Assembly: GCA_001312505.1 (NCBI GenBank)
Contig: BBDW01000003.1
Span: 248,001 to 312,000 of the forward strand
Direction: 5' to 3'
Origin: Mediterraneibacter faecis JCM 15917
Lineage (GTDB): Bacteria; Bacillota; Clostridia; Lachnospirales; Lachnospiraceae
DNA length: 64,000 nt
The position numbers and the translations under genes are program-made. Below the pieces are notes generated by a model that was not told the DNA's origin, searched no databases, and saw nothing but the letters and a program-made list of their open reading frames with translations. Below, piece by piece: positions 34,498-44,418 of this stretch (its first letter is position 1; every line of letters starts with the position of its first letter).

Positions 34498-34522
34498 TGT
34501 GGTACTGCCAATTAGTACCACA
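34498..34522. repeat. Perfect inverted repeat containing the J4 hexamer
   Basis: TGTGGTACT (34498-34506) and AGTACCACA (34514-34522) flank a 7-base spacer. The inner hexamer GGTACT is the one repeated directly at 34658-34674, so this may be an extra binding site of the same recombinase or excisionase. The surrounding 34,339-34,657 has no gene I can support. Confidence 0.45.
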
Positions 34523-34657
34523 TTCTAGTTGCAGAAACATCGTCTGGAGATTATAATTTCCATAGGTTGACTTGCAAACCATCAGATTATTATTTTCTGA
34601 ATAGTAAACAAACCTGCAAGCCACCAGAACTACACACAATAATGACAATATAGCAAT

Positions 34658-34867
34658 GGTACTGGATTGGTACTAAAAATATGTGAAACGAAAAATAACG
34701 TGTGGAAAAGGTACAACTTATCAATACACAATAGTATAGATAACTGTATTGAAATAATCTGAATCAAACCAGACTCTGCGAGTTTGAATAGTTGAAGCTG
34801 AGCTGTAAAGCCTTTGTTTACAAGGGTTTTACAGCTTTTCCTTTATAGGATTGCATTTTCATTGCAT
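34658..34867. other. Attachment-site junction J4 (E4/E5)
   Basis: Left arm: GGTACT-GGATT-GGTACT at 34658-34674. Core: gagtttgaat at 34780-34789. A hairpin GCTGTAAAGCC...GGGTTTTACAGC (34801-34835) is a likely terminator. Right arm: TTGCAT-TTTCA-TTGCAT at 34851-34867, touching the 3' end of the E5 integrase gene. Spacings are 122 and 71 bp. The position beside an integrase gene is the strongest support that these are att sites. Confidence 0.65.
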
Positions 34868-36055
34868 TATTTTTCTTCAACTGTTCTGTGATAGATTGCT
34901 GTATGTTGATTGCTGGTATAATTAGCAATGCTTTCAGTAGCAGATTGTACTTGTAATATTCCAGTCAGTTTTTTAGCAACTTCAAGATTCGTATTTGGAT
35001 ACAGATGACCATAAGTGCCGAGTGTTGTCTGTATTTTTTCATGTCCTAAACGTTCCTTGATAAGTAAAGGATTTTCGCCCATGCTGATAAGCAATGAAGC
35101 GTGTGAATGTCGCAAGGCATGAATTTTAATACGATGAACACCTGCTAAATTTGACAACTTTTCCAAAGCTCTGGGAAGCGTTGTTTTACTGGTTGGAGTT
35201 CCGTTATAACTTAGTACAAGTGGACAATCGGGAAGAACCTGTTGTTGAACACTTTGCCAAGCCTTTAGCTCATTGAGTGTATCTGAATCAATATAAATAG
35301 TACGGATACTTGCCTGTGTTTTCGGCTCAACGAATTTATAGTCCGTCATTGTTCGGTAATATAATGTTTTGGTAATGCTAAGCAAGCCTGTTTCAAAATC
35401 TATGTCTGACCAATGTAATGCTGACGCTTCGCCAATTCGCATACCAGTCATAAATAATAACCAGAACGATATAAACAGATAATGTTCATAATAGTCTTTC
35501 TTACAGAGTAAGGAAATAACCTTTTGAAATTCTTCTAATGTCCAGAAATCAACTTTGGTTTTCTTGCTTTTGATATTGCCTATCATACGAGAAGGATTTT
35601 TCTTCGCAATTCCAAGAACAATAGCTCTGTCAAATGCGATAGAAAGCATTCCCTGTACGATACGAATGTAATTAGGGCTAAAATCTTTTGCAAGTTTCAA
35701 CTGCCAGTTTTGAACATGGATAGGTTCGATTTCGTCTGTTTCCATTTTGTAGAAATAGGAAAAATGTTTCTTGATGGTAGTAGCACGATTAAGATAAGTG
35801 CTTTCTTTTACCTGTGTTTTATACCATGCAGGTAGGTTTCTTCTATAAATTGCTGAAAAGAAACGCCATCTTTTTTGTTGTTAATTCTTCGGTAGAAGCT
35901 AACACCAGTTTTGAATATTCTTCCTTTGCTTCTTTTTTCGTTCTGAATCCACTTCGGTATTTCTGTATCTGTTTTCCGGTAATGGGATTGTAGCCTAAAT
36001 TAGCTCTGAAATAATAAGTTCCGTTATCTGCTTTCTTAATAGGGGCTTTTGCCAT
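34867..36055 (-). CDS. Tyrosine recombinase/integrase of E5, frameshifted
   Basis: Starting at 36055 behind AAGGAG, the N-terminus (GTYYFRANLGYNPITGKQ, RTKKEAKEEY) is a Tn916-type arm-binding domain. The catalytic part has Arg in TGMRIGEASAL, HALRHSH, GHEKIQTTLGTY and the Tyr in the last motif. The frame breaks twice between 35,745 and 35,885 (an A-run and a short deletion in YLPAWYK). Otherwise it is a full-length protein of about 396 residues. Its 3' end carries the TTGCAT arm of J4. It integrates E5 and may act on neighbouring junctions. Confidence 0.85.
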
Positions 36056-36090
36056 GATTTCACTCCTTACATGATATGCAAGAAGTACAA

Positions 36091-36249
36091 TCAATCGTTT
36101 GTGTCTGATAATGTAATCCCTAATAATTCTTCCACGGCTTCTTTGGGTACTCTGTCCAATTTACGGGATTGGTAATAAGTATGCCCTTTTTCAATCATAA
36201 GTTTTTTTGCTTTTCTTATGATGTCTGCCGATGTCCACTCTTCAATGAA
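36091..36249 (-). pseudogene. DUF3173-like small protein, start missing
   Basis: The minus-strand frame EEWTSADIIRKAKKLM...RKLDRVPKEAVEELL matches the DUF3173 family, small proteins encoded just upstream of Tn916-type integrases and probably excisionase-like. No normal start codon is present: the frame opens after a stop at 36250, with only ATT available. I take it as 5'-truncated where the kinase gene was joined. Confidence 0.5.
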
Positions 36250-36276
36250 TTATCATACGAATATATCTTCAATACT

Positions 36277-37161
36277 TTATAATTCAAGAGTAATAATAAG
36301 GCTATTGGCATGTACTTTTGCAACAATATTTCCGCCAAGAATGGCAACAAGTGTTTTTACTACCGCAAGTCCCAATCCTGTACTTCCATTATGTCTTGAT
36401 TTATCGCCTGTATAAAAACGGTCAAAAAGTCGATTGCAATCAATTTCTGAACTGTCACTCATTGGATTTTCAATGGTAAATATAATATTATTATTTTCTT
36501 TCTCCATAAGTGTTATTTTTATCGTTCCAACAGAATACTTAATTGCATTTGTCAACAGATTTTGTAAAATTCGTTCTACCATATTTTTATCAGAATATAC
36601 GTATATTGAATAATCTGGGAGATTTATTTCGGGTAAAATATTCTCCTTTTCTAATGCAACGGCATTTTCCGTAATTAAATTTATTAACATATTAGATATA
36701 TTAAACTTTTCTTTTTCTGGAACTGTCTGCTGTTCCTCCAAAATAGAAAGGTCATAGAATGTTTCTACCAATTCTTTCATTTTTTCGGCTTTGCTAAAAA
36801 TCACTTTTACACGCTGTGCTTGACTGGATTCCAAATTTTCTTTTTGCAATAATTGTAAATGACCAAGAATGACTGTAAGAGGTGTACGCAAATCATGTGA
36901 TATATTAGCAACAGATTCTTTTAAATACTCTTCATTGCGTAATACGCCTGCAACAGCCTGTCGTTGTCTGATATTATATTGATTCAATATACCAGCCAGT
37001 TTTTCTAAATCTTTATCAATCAACGAAATGTCTAACATCTGCTGTGAATTTCCAGAATTCAATTCATTAACTTGATCCGCAAGATTACGGATTTGTTTTT
37101 TAATTGAATATATCGAAATAGCAGTATTACTAAAAATATTATTATGATAATTAAAATCCAT
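36277..37161 (-). CDS. Sensor histidine kinase of the E5 immunity module
   Basis: The 294-residue protein has the H-box SHDLRTPLTV (about residue 89), an N-box NLLTNAIKYS and a G-box STGLGLAVVK. The visible N-terminus is hydrophilic; a membrane segment could lie upstream of this start. It pairs with the response regulator at 39650-40336 and resembles CprK/LanK kinases that respond to antimicrobial peptides. It is the last gene of a five-gene minus-strand operon. Confidence 0.85.
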   Translation of the reverse strand: MDFNYHNNIFSNTAISIYSIKKQIRNLADQVNELNSGNSQQMLDISLIDKDLEKLAGILNQYNIRQRQAVAGVLRNEEYLKESVANISHDLRTPLTVILGHLQLLQKENLESSQAQRVKVIFSKAEKMKELVETFYDLSILEEQQTVPEKEKFNISNMLINLITENAVALEKENILPEINLPDYSIYVYSDKNMVERILQNLLTNAIKYSVGTIKITLMEKENNNIIFTIENPMSDSSEIDCNRLFDRFYTGDKSRHNGSTGLGLAVVKTLVAILGGNIVAKVHANSLIITLEL

Positions 37162-37184
37162 TCTATGTTAGACATTTTCTCCAC

Positions 37185-37922
37185 CTATTTAAAATCACAT
37201 TTACAAAATTTTATCCACGAAAGCAATACCAATATACCAGACCATATACATCCTACTAAAATAGCTATCGGTTGAAAAAAGGTTTTCATGCTGACAACGA
37301 TTCTGATTTGATAAGTAGGTAAAAAACCGACTGGTAATCTCAACATCATTCCATAGCCAAGATATAAGCTAAGACCAAAAATAATAATTGCTGTAACCGA
37401 AGTTGCTTTTACAGCATCCTGTAAATAGCAACAAATAAGTATTGCAATTAGAAATATCGCACTATTAAGCAGACAAGAATAAATGATTGCTTTTATAATA
37501 TTGTAAAAAAACATTCCCACGTCTGCAACACCAAAGCGTCCAAATTCCCTTATGCACCCTGAAACTGGATAGACAAGAGCCATAAGATTAAAAGCAATTA
37601 AATACGATATTATTTTACTTGTAAAAATTTGTTTTCTGGAATGTCCAGCACTGACCTCTAAGTTTATTGTTCTCTTAGAAAATTCCTGTCCTAAAATCAA
37701 TGCAAGTATAGCCGACATGATGATAAGAAGAAACGTAGAATCATACACCATTCCATTAAAAATATCAGCAAGAGAAGAAGCAATTTCTTCTGTCGATCCC
37801 ATGACCTCTGTAACATAAGTATCTGCTGTAAAAAATCCTAAAATAAATATTCCAATCATACCACACCAGTAAATAGAATTATGTAACAACTGATATTTTT
37901 CCAGTTTTAATAATTTATCCAT
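37185..37922 (-). CDS. Lantibiotic-immunity ABC permease (LanG/CprC-like)
   Basis: This protein of about 245 residues has six hydrophobic helices in the ABC-2 pattern (for example IYWCGMIGIFILGFF near the start). A GGAGGTG site precedes ATG 37922. It overlaps no gene but lies 15 bp after its paralogous partner permease. The two permeases and the ATPase at 38611 form one exporter, which expels peptide antibiotics from the membrane. Confidence 0.75.
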   Translation of the reverse strand: MDKLLKLEKYQLLHNSIYWCGMIGIFILGFFTADTYVTEVMGSTEEIASSLADIFNGMVYDSTFLLIIMSAILALILGQEFSKRTINLEVSAGHSRKQIFTSKIISYLIAFNLMALVYPVSGCIREFGRFGVADVGMFFYNIIKAIIYSCLLNSAIFLIAILICCYLQDAVKATSVTAIIIFGLSLYLGYGMMLRLPVGFLPTYQIRIVVSMKTFFQPIAILVGCIWSGILVLLSWIKFCKCDFK

Positions 37923-37937
37923 AAAAAACACCTCCGG

Positions 37938-38633
37938 TTATTTCAAGTCTGTATGTAAAAAAGCACTACCTGCAATGAAATATAAAATAAAATTCCATAA
38001 AAAATCTACAAACAAGCAAAAGTTTGTCGAATAGACCTTTTGCAATGAAATTAACCTAAGTTGTCCCATTGGTATTATTCTGCTGATTATTTGTGCAGAT
38101 TCACTGTTCAGCAAAAAAATCATAACAAAAAATAAAACCATTGAAACTGTCAGTGTTTTCCCCATATCACGAAAAATAAAAGCAAAAAACATCGGTAATG
38201 CACACAGTGTTATCATGGCAAACAGAGTTAGTAAAACCATAGTATATGTGCTATCATTCCAAAAAAGTTTTTCTCCAATATAAAATTGACTAATAATTCC
38301 ATGTACAAATAATGGAAATACCAGAATGATAATACAACCTATTTGAGATACAATTAACTTTACTCTAAATATAGAACTTCTTTTATGTCCGGCAGTAATA
38401 TAAGTATTTAAAGTTCTTCCACTAAAATCACTTCCAATGAACAATGCTATAAACACTATAATCAAAAAATAGAGTAACGGAATATTGTATAATGATGCCA
38501 TAATTAAGTTTGAAGAGCGTTCTTTACTATCTAACAGCAATATGCTACTTAAAAGGAGATTGAATATTCCAATTCCCCAAAAATACCAACTGTGAAACAA
38601 CTTATATAACTCAGTTTTTAGGAGATTTGACAT
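37938..38633 (-). CDS. Lantibiotic-immunity ABC permease (LanE/CprB-like)
   Basis: The 231-residue protein has six predicted membrane helices, beginning with LFHSWYFWGIGIFNLLLS. Its start lies inside the end of the ATPase gene (23-bp overlap). Its SGRTLNTYITAGHKR segment parallels SKRTINLEVSAGHSR in the neighbouring permease, showing that the two are paralogues. Confidence 0.75.
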   Translation of the reverse strand: MSNLLKTELYKLFHSWYFWGIGIFNLLLSSILLLDSKERSSNLIMASLYNIPLLYFLIIVFIALFIGSDFSGRTLNTYITAGHKRSSIFRVKLIVSQIGCIIILVFPLFVHGIISQFYIGEKLFWNDSTYTMVLLTLFAMITLCALPMFFAFIFRDMGKTLTVSMVLFFVMIFLLNSESAQIISRIIPMGQLRLISLQKVYSTNFCLFVDFLWNFILYFIAGSAFLHTDLK

Positions 38634-39549
38634 CTTTTGTTCCTCCTATTTTGCTCAAAAAATAGTCCTCCAAAGTATCGCCAGATACAGAAAGTCCTGT
38701 TACAAGAATGTGCGATTCTGCCAAAGCAGACGCAACTGTCTCTAAATCATTCAAATAATCATACAAACGAATTATGCCATCTGGCATTAGTTTAAAGTTA
38801 TCTGTATGAAGATTCTCTTCCAAAACCAGAACCGTTTTCTGAACATCTGTTGTTTTAATTGCTATATGTCGTTTACACCGTTCATTTAATTCATAATCAG
38901 AAATCTCTTCTATAATTTTTCCATGGTCAATCAGAATAAATTCTGATGCTGTTTGATACAATTCTTCTAAGATATGGCTTGAAACCAAAATGGTCATACC
39001 ATATTCTTTATTCAAAATTTTTAATAAATTTCTGATTTCTACAATTCCAGCAGGGTCAAGACCATTGATAGGCTCGTCTAAAATCAATAGTTCTGGTGTA
39101 TTTAAAAGTGCAATCGCTATCCCCAATCGTTGACGCATACCTAATGAAAAATTGCGGACACTCTTTTTACCTGTATCTTGCAATCCAACCATATCTAATG
39201 TCCTTTTAATAACTGATTTATCTGGTATGCCTCGTTGAATACGCTGTACTTCCATATTTTGATAGGCAGTCATTGACGGGAATAGAGCAGGCGTTTCAAT
39301 CATACTTCCAATTCGTTTACGCTGTTTCTGCAATTCTTCTGTTCTAGAATTTCCCCATAAAGAAAGTGTACCACTTGTTGGAAACGCAAGCCCTGTGACT
39401 AATCTTAAAAAAGTAGTCTTACCTGCTCCGTTTTGACCAATAAATCCATAAATTTTTCCTTTTTTTATTTGTAAATTTATGTGGTCTAATGCTAATGTTT
39501 GTTTATATTCTTTGGTTAAAGACTTTGCTTCTAAAATAATTGAACTCAT
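38611..39549 (-). CDS. Lantibiotic-immunity ABC ATPase (LanF/CprA-like)
   Basis: The 312-residue protein has Walker A GQNGAGKTT, signature FSLGMRQR, Walker B LLILDEPINGLDP and an H-loop SSHILEEL. A C-terminal domain of about 90 residues follows. It is close in layout to the E3 ATPase at 13143-14060, so the window holds two such systems. AGGAGG precedes the start. It powers export of a peptide antibiotic. Confidence 0.85.
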   Translation of the reverse strand: MSSIILEAKSLTKEYKQTLALDHINLQIKKGKIYGFIGQNGAGKTTFLRLVTGLAFPTSGTLSLWGNSRTEELQKQRKRIGSMIETPALFPSMTAYQNMEVQRIQRGIPDKSVIKRTLDMVGLQDTGKKSVRNFSLGMRQRLGIAIALLNTPELLILDEPINGLDPAGIVEIRNLLKILNKEYGMTILVSSHILEELYQTASEFILIDHGKIIEEISDYELNERCKRHIAIKTTDVQKTVLVLEENLHTDNFKLMPDGIIRLYDYLNDLETVASALAESHILVTGLSVSGDTLEDYFLSKIGGTKDVKSPKN

Positions 39550-39649
39550 ATCCCAAACCTCCTTTACTTAAACCAGTATAACGGGCAATTTTAAAGAATT
39601 TCTTAAATCGTAATGAGAAAAGTTAAAAAATAATAAAGCTAAGGAACGT

Positions 39650-40336
39650 TTAATCCTTAGCTTTATGTAGCGGTAGCCAATGCCCCCAAACAGTATCAAT
39701 AAATTCTGTATCAGAGCATATCGCTTTTAATTTATTGCGTAAATTACTGATATGAACATTAAGTGTATTATCTTCAGCAATATATTCTGTATCCCAAACA
39801 CTTTGAAAAAGATTCGATTTTGAAAATACTTTATCTGGATATTTCATCAACAATTCTAAAATGCCAAATTCTTTAGCGGTTAAGGATAATTCTATTCCAT
39901 TCAAAAATGCTGTATTTTTCTCTAGGTCTAAAGTCAAATTGTTATATTGCAAACATTCTGTCTGGCTATTTTGAAATTGTACTCTTCGCAGATTACTTTC
40001 AATTCTGGCAAGCACTTCTTCCATATCAAAAGGTTTTGTGATATAATCGTCTGCTCCCAGACGAAGCAAGTCGATTTTATTTTGTGTAGTTTCTTTCGCT
40101 GAAATGATAATAACAGGTATCGTAGATTTCTTGCGTACATCAGATAAAATAATATCACCACTCCGATAAGGAAGCATAATATCAAGTATAATCAAATCAA
40201 TTTTTTCTTTATTCAAAAAATCCAGAACATGAAGTCCATCATATTGGCAATGCACAGCATATCCTTTTTCTTTTAGAAAATCAGCCAATAACGCATTTAT
40301 TTCTAAATCATCTTCAATAATCAATATTTTATTCAT
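39650..40336 (-). CDS. OmpR-family response regulator of the E5 immunity module
   Basis: The receiver domain has acidic pocket EDD and phosphoacceptor Asp in LIILDIMLP. A winged-helix domain with SKSNLFQSVWDTEYIAEDNTL-type motif follows (about residues 130-225). The last residues are out of frame: a C5 run at 39683 should be C4, which restores a VWGIGYRYIK-type end a few codons downstream. It presumably activates the ABC genes. The gap 39550-39649 between it and the ATPase could hold the target promoter. Confidence 0.85.
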   Translation of the reverse strand: MNKILIIEDDLEINALLADFLKEKGYAVHCQYDGLHVLDFLNKEKIDLIILDIMLPYRSGDIILSDVRKKSTIPVIIISAKETTQNKIDLLRLGADDYITKPFDMEEVLARIESNLRRVQFQNSQTECLQYNNLTLDLEKNTAFLNGIELSLTAKEFGILELLMKYPDKVFSKSNLFQSVWDTEYIAEDNTLNVHISNLRNKLKAICSDTEFIDTVWGHWLPLHKAKD

Positions 40337-40505
40337 TAGCCTACCTCATTCCTGCAATGCTACTTTCCCATTATACATTTAAGGTTGTATTTCCTCAATA
40401 CCATTGCAACCAATTATATGAGAGGGATTCTTATTTTGTCAATCTAATTGTAAGCAGAATAGTATAGATTGGATAAACAATTACCATACTATTCTGCTGT
40501 AACAT

Positions 40506-41345
40506 TTATTCTACAATCTTCCAGTTATCGTCCTTATGAAGCACAAGCTCATACTGTGAGATTTGCGTCATTTTCGACTTGTTATCCAGATACTTTACGG
40601 ACACGCTGACTTTGAGGTTGTCGCCGTCTTTGGTAAAGACAGGGTTTACCAGTTTCGAAAATACATAGTCGCCGGATACAGGAGCAAGCACACCGTCTTT
40701 GACATAGTAGGCAAGTTCCTTTTCCGTAGCTGTCGGATAGAGCTTAAAGAATGTTTCCAAGAAAGCGGTAGCGTCCTTAACTGTGTCGGAACTGACACTG
40801 ACATCGGCTTCCTGTACTTTCGGTTCATACTTTGATTTCTGTACCGACGGAGCAAGGGTAGGATTCTGGGTAATGACCATTGCACCGTCCTTATCTACAT
40901 GAACGGTCACGGTATAGTTTTCTGTGACTGCCTGTGTCTGTTCTACATTCCAGACCAGCACATTTGTAACCGTAACACTGGTTGGTATGTCCGTTCTGAT
41001 GGTATCAGCGTTCAAGTCCTGTAATTCTTTGGTAAGGTATTTACTGATTTCCGTTGTTCTTGCTTCAATGGCTTCCTTGTTGGTATCCCATGAGTAGTAG
41101 GCTTTCGCAAAGTTCTTGACGAAATTCTCAATACCGTTGGTATCGTTCAATCTTAGTTGAATGATTTCTTTTTCATGTACCGTGTGGGTGTCAATGACAG
41201 TAAAGTTCTTATACACACTAAAGCTGGTGCTTGCCAGAAGCACCGCCCACAACAGCAGGACAGATTTTTTATGTGTCCCGACTTTCATGATACGCACTTT
41301 CTTATTCGTAGGTGCTTTCTCTGTTTTTTCTTTATATAAAAAAGT
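40506..41345 (-). pseudogene. TcpC-like conjugation protein, N-terminally truncated
   Basis: The sequence from KAPTNKKVRIMKVGTHKK to the end matches the TcpC/Tn916 ORF13 family: one membrane helix, then two NTF2-like domains (LETFFKLYPTATEKEL near the C-terminus). In intact proteins a short cytoplasmic tail precedes the helix. Here the frame runs on into unrelated sequence at about 41,345, where the neighbouring plus-strand gene begins. It is the only conjugation gene left, marking the broken end of a Tn916-type element. Confidence 0.65.
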
Positions 41346-41410
41346 GCTGTAACTGAAGAAAAAACATGATATCATGCGAGTAACAAACCAAAATTTGGAG
41401 GCTATTGGAA

Positions 41411-42028
41411 ATGACTGAAAGAGAAAAAATGCTAAGTGGAGAGTTATACGATCCAACAGATAAAGAATTGGAGCAACTACGCCTGAATGCGCGTAAATTA
41501 GCAAGAAAATACAATTTGATAGATGAAGATCAGCCAGAAGAGCAAGCACAGATATTGCAAGAATTACTGCCAACAACAGAGGAGCTTCCGTATTTGCAGG
41601 CACCTGTTTACTTTGATTACGGATGCAATACTTTCTTTGGGAAATTCAGTTCTGCTAATTTTAATTTTACATGTTTAGATGTAGGTGAAATACATATAGG
41701 CGATCATGTGATGATTGGTCCAAATGTTACATTGGCAACTCCTATGCATCCATTATTACCTGAAGAACGCAATATCCGAAAGAGAGAAGATGGTAGTTTT
41801 TATAATCTTGAATATGCGAAACCAATCACTATAAAAGATAATTGTTGGCTGGCATCTAATGTAGTTGTTTGCGGTGGTGTCACCATAGGAGAAGGGTGTG
41901 TAATTGGTGCAGGAAGCGTTGTAACAAGAGATATTCCACCTTATAGTCTGGCAGCTGGAAATCCATGCCGGGTTATTCGTAAGATAACTGAGAAAGACCA
42001 TATGCCAGATGTAATTGAAAAGAATTGA
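41411..42028 (+). CDS. Maltose/galactoside O-acetyltransferase family protein
   Basis: The 205-residue left-handed beta-helix protein has an N-terminal TEREKMLSGELYDPTDKEL cap and hexapeptide repeats. The IGDHVMIGPNVTLATPMHP block carries the catalytic His, and a C-terminal GAGSVVTRDIPPYSLAAGNP completes it. It transfers acetyl from acetyl-CoA to a sugar hydroxyl. ATG 41411 with GGAGG upstream is chosen. The frame is intact. Confidence 0.88.
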   Translation: MTEREKMLSGELYDPTDKELEQLRLNARKLARKYNLIDEDQPEEQAQILQELLPTTEELPYLQAPVYFDYGCNTFFGKFSSANFNFTCLDVGEIHIGDHVMIGPNVTLATPMHPLLPEERNIRKREDGSFYNLEYAKPITIKDNCWLASNVVVCGGVTIGEGCVIGAGSVVTRDIPPYSLAAGNPCRVIRKITEKDHMPDVIEKN

Positions 42029-42135
42029 AAACTTCAAGTTTGAAAAATTGAGAAATCGTAAAATGGAAGAAAAAAGAAATGCACAGTTCTTAGCTTATCG
42101 GGAGCTGTGCATTTCTGTAAATAAATACTTTTAAT

Positions 42136-42489
42136 TTAGCCGATTACGGCATCCTCTGCTGTAAAATGTTCCAGAGAATTTTCTTTTACCTGAATGCAGA
42201 TATAAGTAATTCCGGAAATATCGGATGCAAAAAACTGACGCTTTGCAGCAGGTGCGATTTTTAGCCAGTCTCCAGTTGAAAGGCTGATTTCTTCTCCATC
42301 AATTATGGCTTTGCCGTTACCTGAAAGAATTCCATAGATTTCTTCATTTTCTTTATGAGAATGAACAAATGGGATATTTGCTCCTGCAGGTAGTTCGTTT
42401 AAACTGATTTCTGCACCTGTTAAAGACAACTTTTCATGCAGCTCAATTCGGTTTTCCTTTCCAATAGTTGTTTTTGTGTAATTTGCCAT
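42136..42489 (-). CDS. Cupin-domain protein
   Basis: The 117-residue single-domain beta-barrel has motif 1 PFVHSHKENEEIYGILSG, with two His and a Glu for metal binding, and motif 2 around LSTGDWLKIAPAAKRQF. The substrate is unknown. Its promoter region is shared with the HxlR stub on the other strand, so HxlR may once have controlled it. AGGAGG-like AGGTATT precedes the start. Confidence 0.75.
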   Translation of the reverse strand: MANYTKTTIGKENRIELHEKLSLTGAEISLNELPAGANIPFVHSHKENEEIYGILSGNGKAIIDGEEISLSTGDWLKIAPAAKRQFFASDISGITYICIQVKENSLEHFTAEDAVIG

Positions 42490-42632
42490 AATAATACCTC
42501 CATAGTTAATTTGTAGTTTCAGGGTTGCGTGGTATTAGTATAGTGTGAGACATATGCAAAAACAAGTACGCACCTTTTTGTAACTGTACATTCAAAATTG
42601 AATGTATTACAATAGACTCGGAGGTGAGAATT

Positions 42633-42713
42633 ATGCGAGCAAAAGAAGAATTACCGGAATGCCCGGTTGCAACAGCAGTATCTCTCATCGGAGGAAAATG
42701 GAAATTATTATAA
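42633..42713 (+). pseudogene. HxlR-family regulator, N-terminal stub
   Basis: A 26-codon ORF behind GGAGGTGAG reads MRAKEELPECPVATAVSLIG and GKWKLL, the conserved start of HxlR winged-helix regulators, and then stops. The remaining 80 or so residues are absent. It is divergent from the cupin gene. Confidence 0.6.
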
Positions 42714-42792
42714 ATCAATCATAGATTGATTCTTTGTTTGGAATTTAAGCAACATAGAAATCGAGATTTGTAAGAATAAAAAGGAAAAAGAA

Positions 42793-43704
42793 ATGACGGT
42801 TCAACAATTAAAATATATTTTGAAGGTAGCAGAAGTTGGCTCTATTACTGAAGCGGCAAAAATGCTTTTTATATCACAGCCAAGTCTGTCCAACTCCATC
42901 AAAGAAACGGAAAAAGAGGCTGGTATCACCATTTTTCACCGCAGCAGAACCGGAATTACTCTGACAAAAGATGGTGCTGAATTTCTCGGTTATGCTCGTC
43001 AGGTAATACAGCAGATGGAACTGCTGGAGGATCGGTATGTTACAAATCTTCCGGGGGGAAAGTGACATTTGGAGTATCTTCTCAGCACTATACTTTTACG
43101 GAAAACGCTTTTGTGGAGTTAGTTAAGCGTTTTGGACAAGAACGATACGCTTTTTATTATAATGAAACCGGAACACATCAGATATTGGATGATGTGAAAA
43201 ATCGTGTCTGTGATTTAGGCATCCTTTATTTATCGCATGAAAACGAAGTCGTCATGCGGAAAGTGATAGAGGAAAACCATCTGGTGTTTACCAAGCTATT
43301 TTCAGCAAAGCCTCATGTTTTTTTGCAAAAAGATCACCCATTGGCATCGAAAAAAGTAGTTTCCGTCCATGACCTCGCACCTTATCCGCGGCTAAATTTT
43401 GTACAGGGAGAGTATGAATCTGTCTATTTTTCAGAGGAACTATTCAGTTCCATTCCGGTGGATAAGGAAATTCGGGTCAATGACAGAGGGGGCTATTGTC
43501 AACTTCATGCTTGGACTGAATGCATATACTATTTCAAGTGGCATTTTCCCGAAATATTTGAACGGAGAAAATATCATCTCCGTTCCGCTTGCAGAAAATG
43601 AAACAATGCATATTGGATATGTGCTGAATGAAAATCAGGAATTAAGCGAACTTGGAAAAAGCTACCTGGAAGAATTACGGAAATATGCTCCAGCCAATCC
43701 ATAG
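42793..43704 (+). CDS. LysR-family transcriptional regulator, frameshifted
   Basis: The N-terminal helix-turn-helix is clear (GSITEAAKMLFISQPSLSNSIK, at about residues 17-38). A LysR substrate-binding domain follows. The frame breaks at G6 43053-43058 (should be G4: LPGKVTFGVS) and at G5 near 43489 (should be G4: NDRGAIVNFML). Repaired, it has about 303 residues, the family norm. It may control the adjacent LysE exporter, the common LysR/LysE pairing, here in the same direction. Confidence 0.82.
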
Positions 43705-43793
43705 TCATAGGCTATGGATAATCATATAAAATAGGTGTTATGTATGTACCGCTGTTTGCTGATATAATAACAGCAGAAAGGTGGTTGATGATT

Positions 43794-44380
43794 ATGCCTA
43801 TGGCAGTGCTGAGCAATTTTCTGATTTATTGCGTTATAAATGCTTTTACTCCGGGACTGGGAAATATTCTGGCATTAAATACCGTAACAAACTATGGATA
43901 TAAAAAAGGAAAGCCGCTGTTCTTTGGGATTTTTGCAGGCTACTATGTAGTACAAATCTTATGTGCCATTTTCGTATATGGGGGGTTAATTCTTTGCTTC
44001 CAAATACAATGGAAGTGATGAAGTATATCGGAGCAGCCTATATCCTATGGCTTGCGATTCATATTGCTTTCAGCAAGCCGTCAACAGAAAACGCAGAGCA
44101 ATCGGCATCGTTTCTGAAAGGCTTCATGTTGCAATTTGTCAATGTGAAGATTTATATGTTCGGAGTTACCGCACTAACGGGTTATGTTGTAGAATATATG
44201 TCCTCCTTTCCGGCTTTGCTGTTTTTTGAGCTGGTTATTGCAACGATCGGAACGATCGCAACCTGTACTTGGACTGGCTTGGGCGTACTGATTCAGAAGT
44301 TTTATCTGCGGCATTTCCGTGTTATTAACATTATCCTTGCACTAACATTACTGGAGTGTATTTGTGGAATGTTAAGATAA
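43794..44380 (+). CDS. LysE/RhtB-family amino acid exporter, frameshifted
   Basis: It is a membrane protein of about 195 residues with six helices. INAFTPGLGNILALNTV is the family's N-terminal signature. The frame breaks at G6 43980-43985, where removing two G gives VYGVNSLLPNTMEVMKYIGA. ATG 43794 has AAAGGTGG nine bases upstream. It exports amino acids or similar compounds; the substrate is unknown. Confidence 0.75.
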
Positions 44381-44418
44381 TTGTTGCTTTTAGTGAAGCA
44401 TAATCTGGATTATTTAAA

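Larger units (their letters stand above)
19696..34789. mobile_element. E4: integrase-less defence island
   Basis: It is bounded by cores J3 and J4 with similar arm hexamers at both ends (GGTTCT and GGTACT). Contents are a type I restriction operon with an FRG gene, the three-gene P-loop operon, a KAP NTPase, remnants, and the HEPN/tRNA-like/Cys-rich block. No recombinase is present. Confidence 0.5.
34780..41345. mobile_element. E5: remnant of a Tn916-type element with immunity cargo
   Basis: It starts at the J4 core and contains the integrase, a DUF3173 stub, the two-component/LanFEG module and a TcpC fragment. No second core or hexamer pair is seen before 45 kb, so the right side was probably lost by deletion at the TcpC break. 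Confidence 0.4.
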
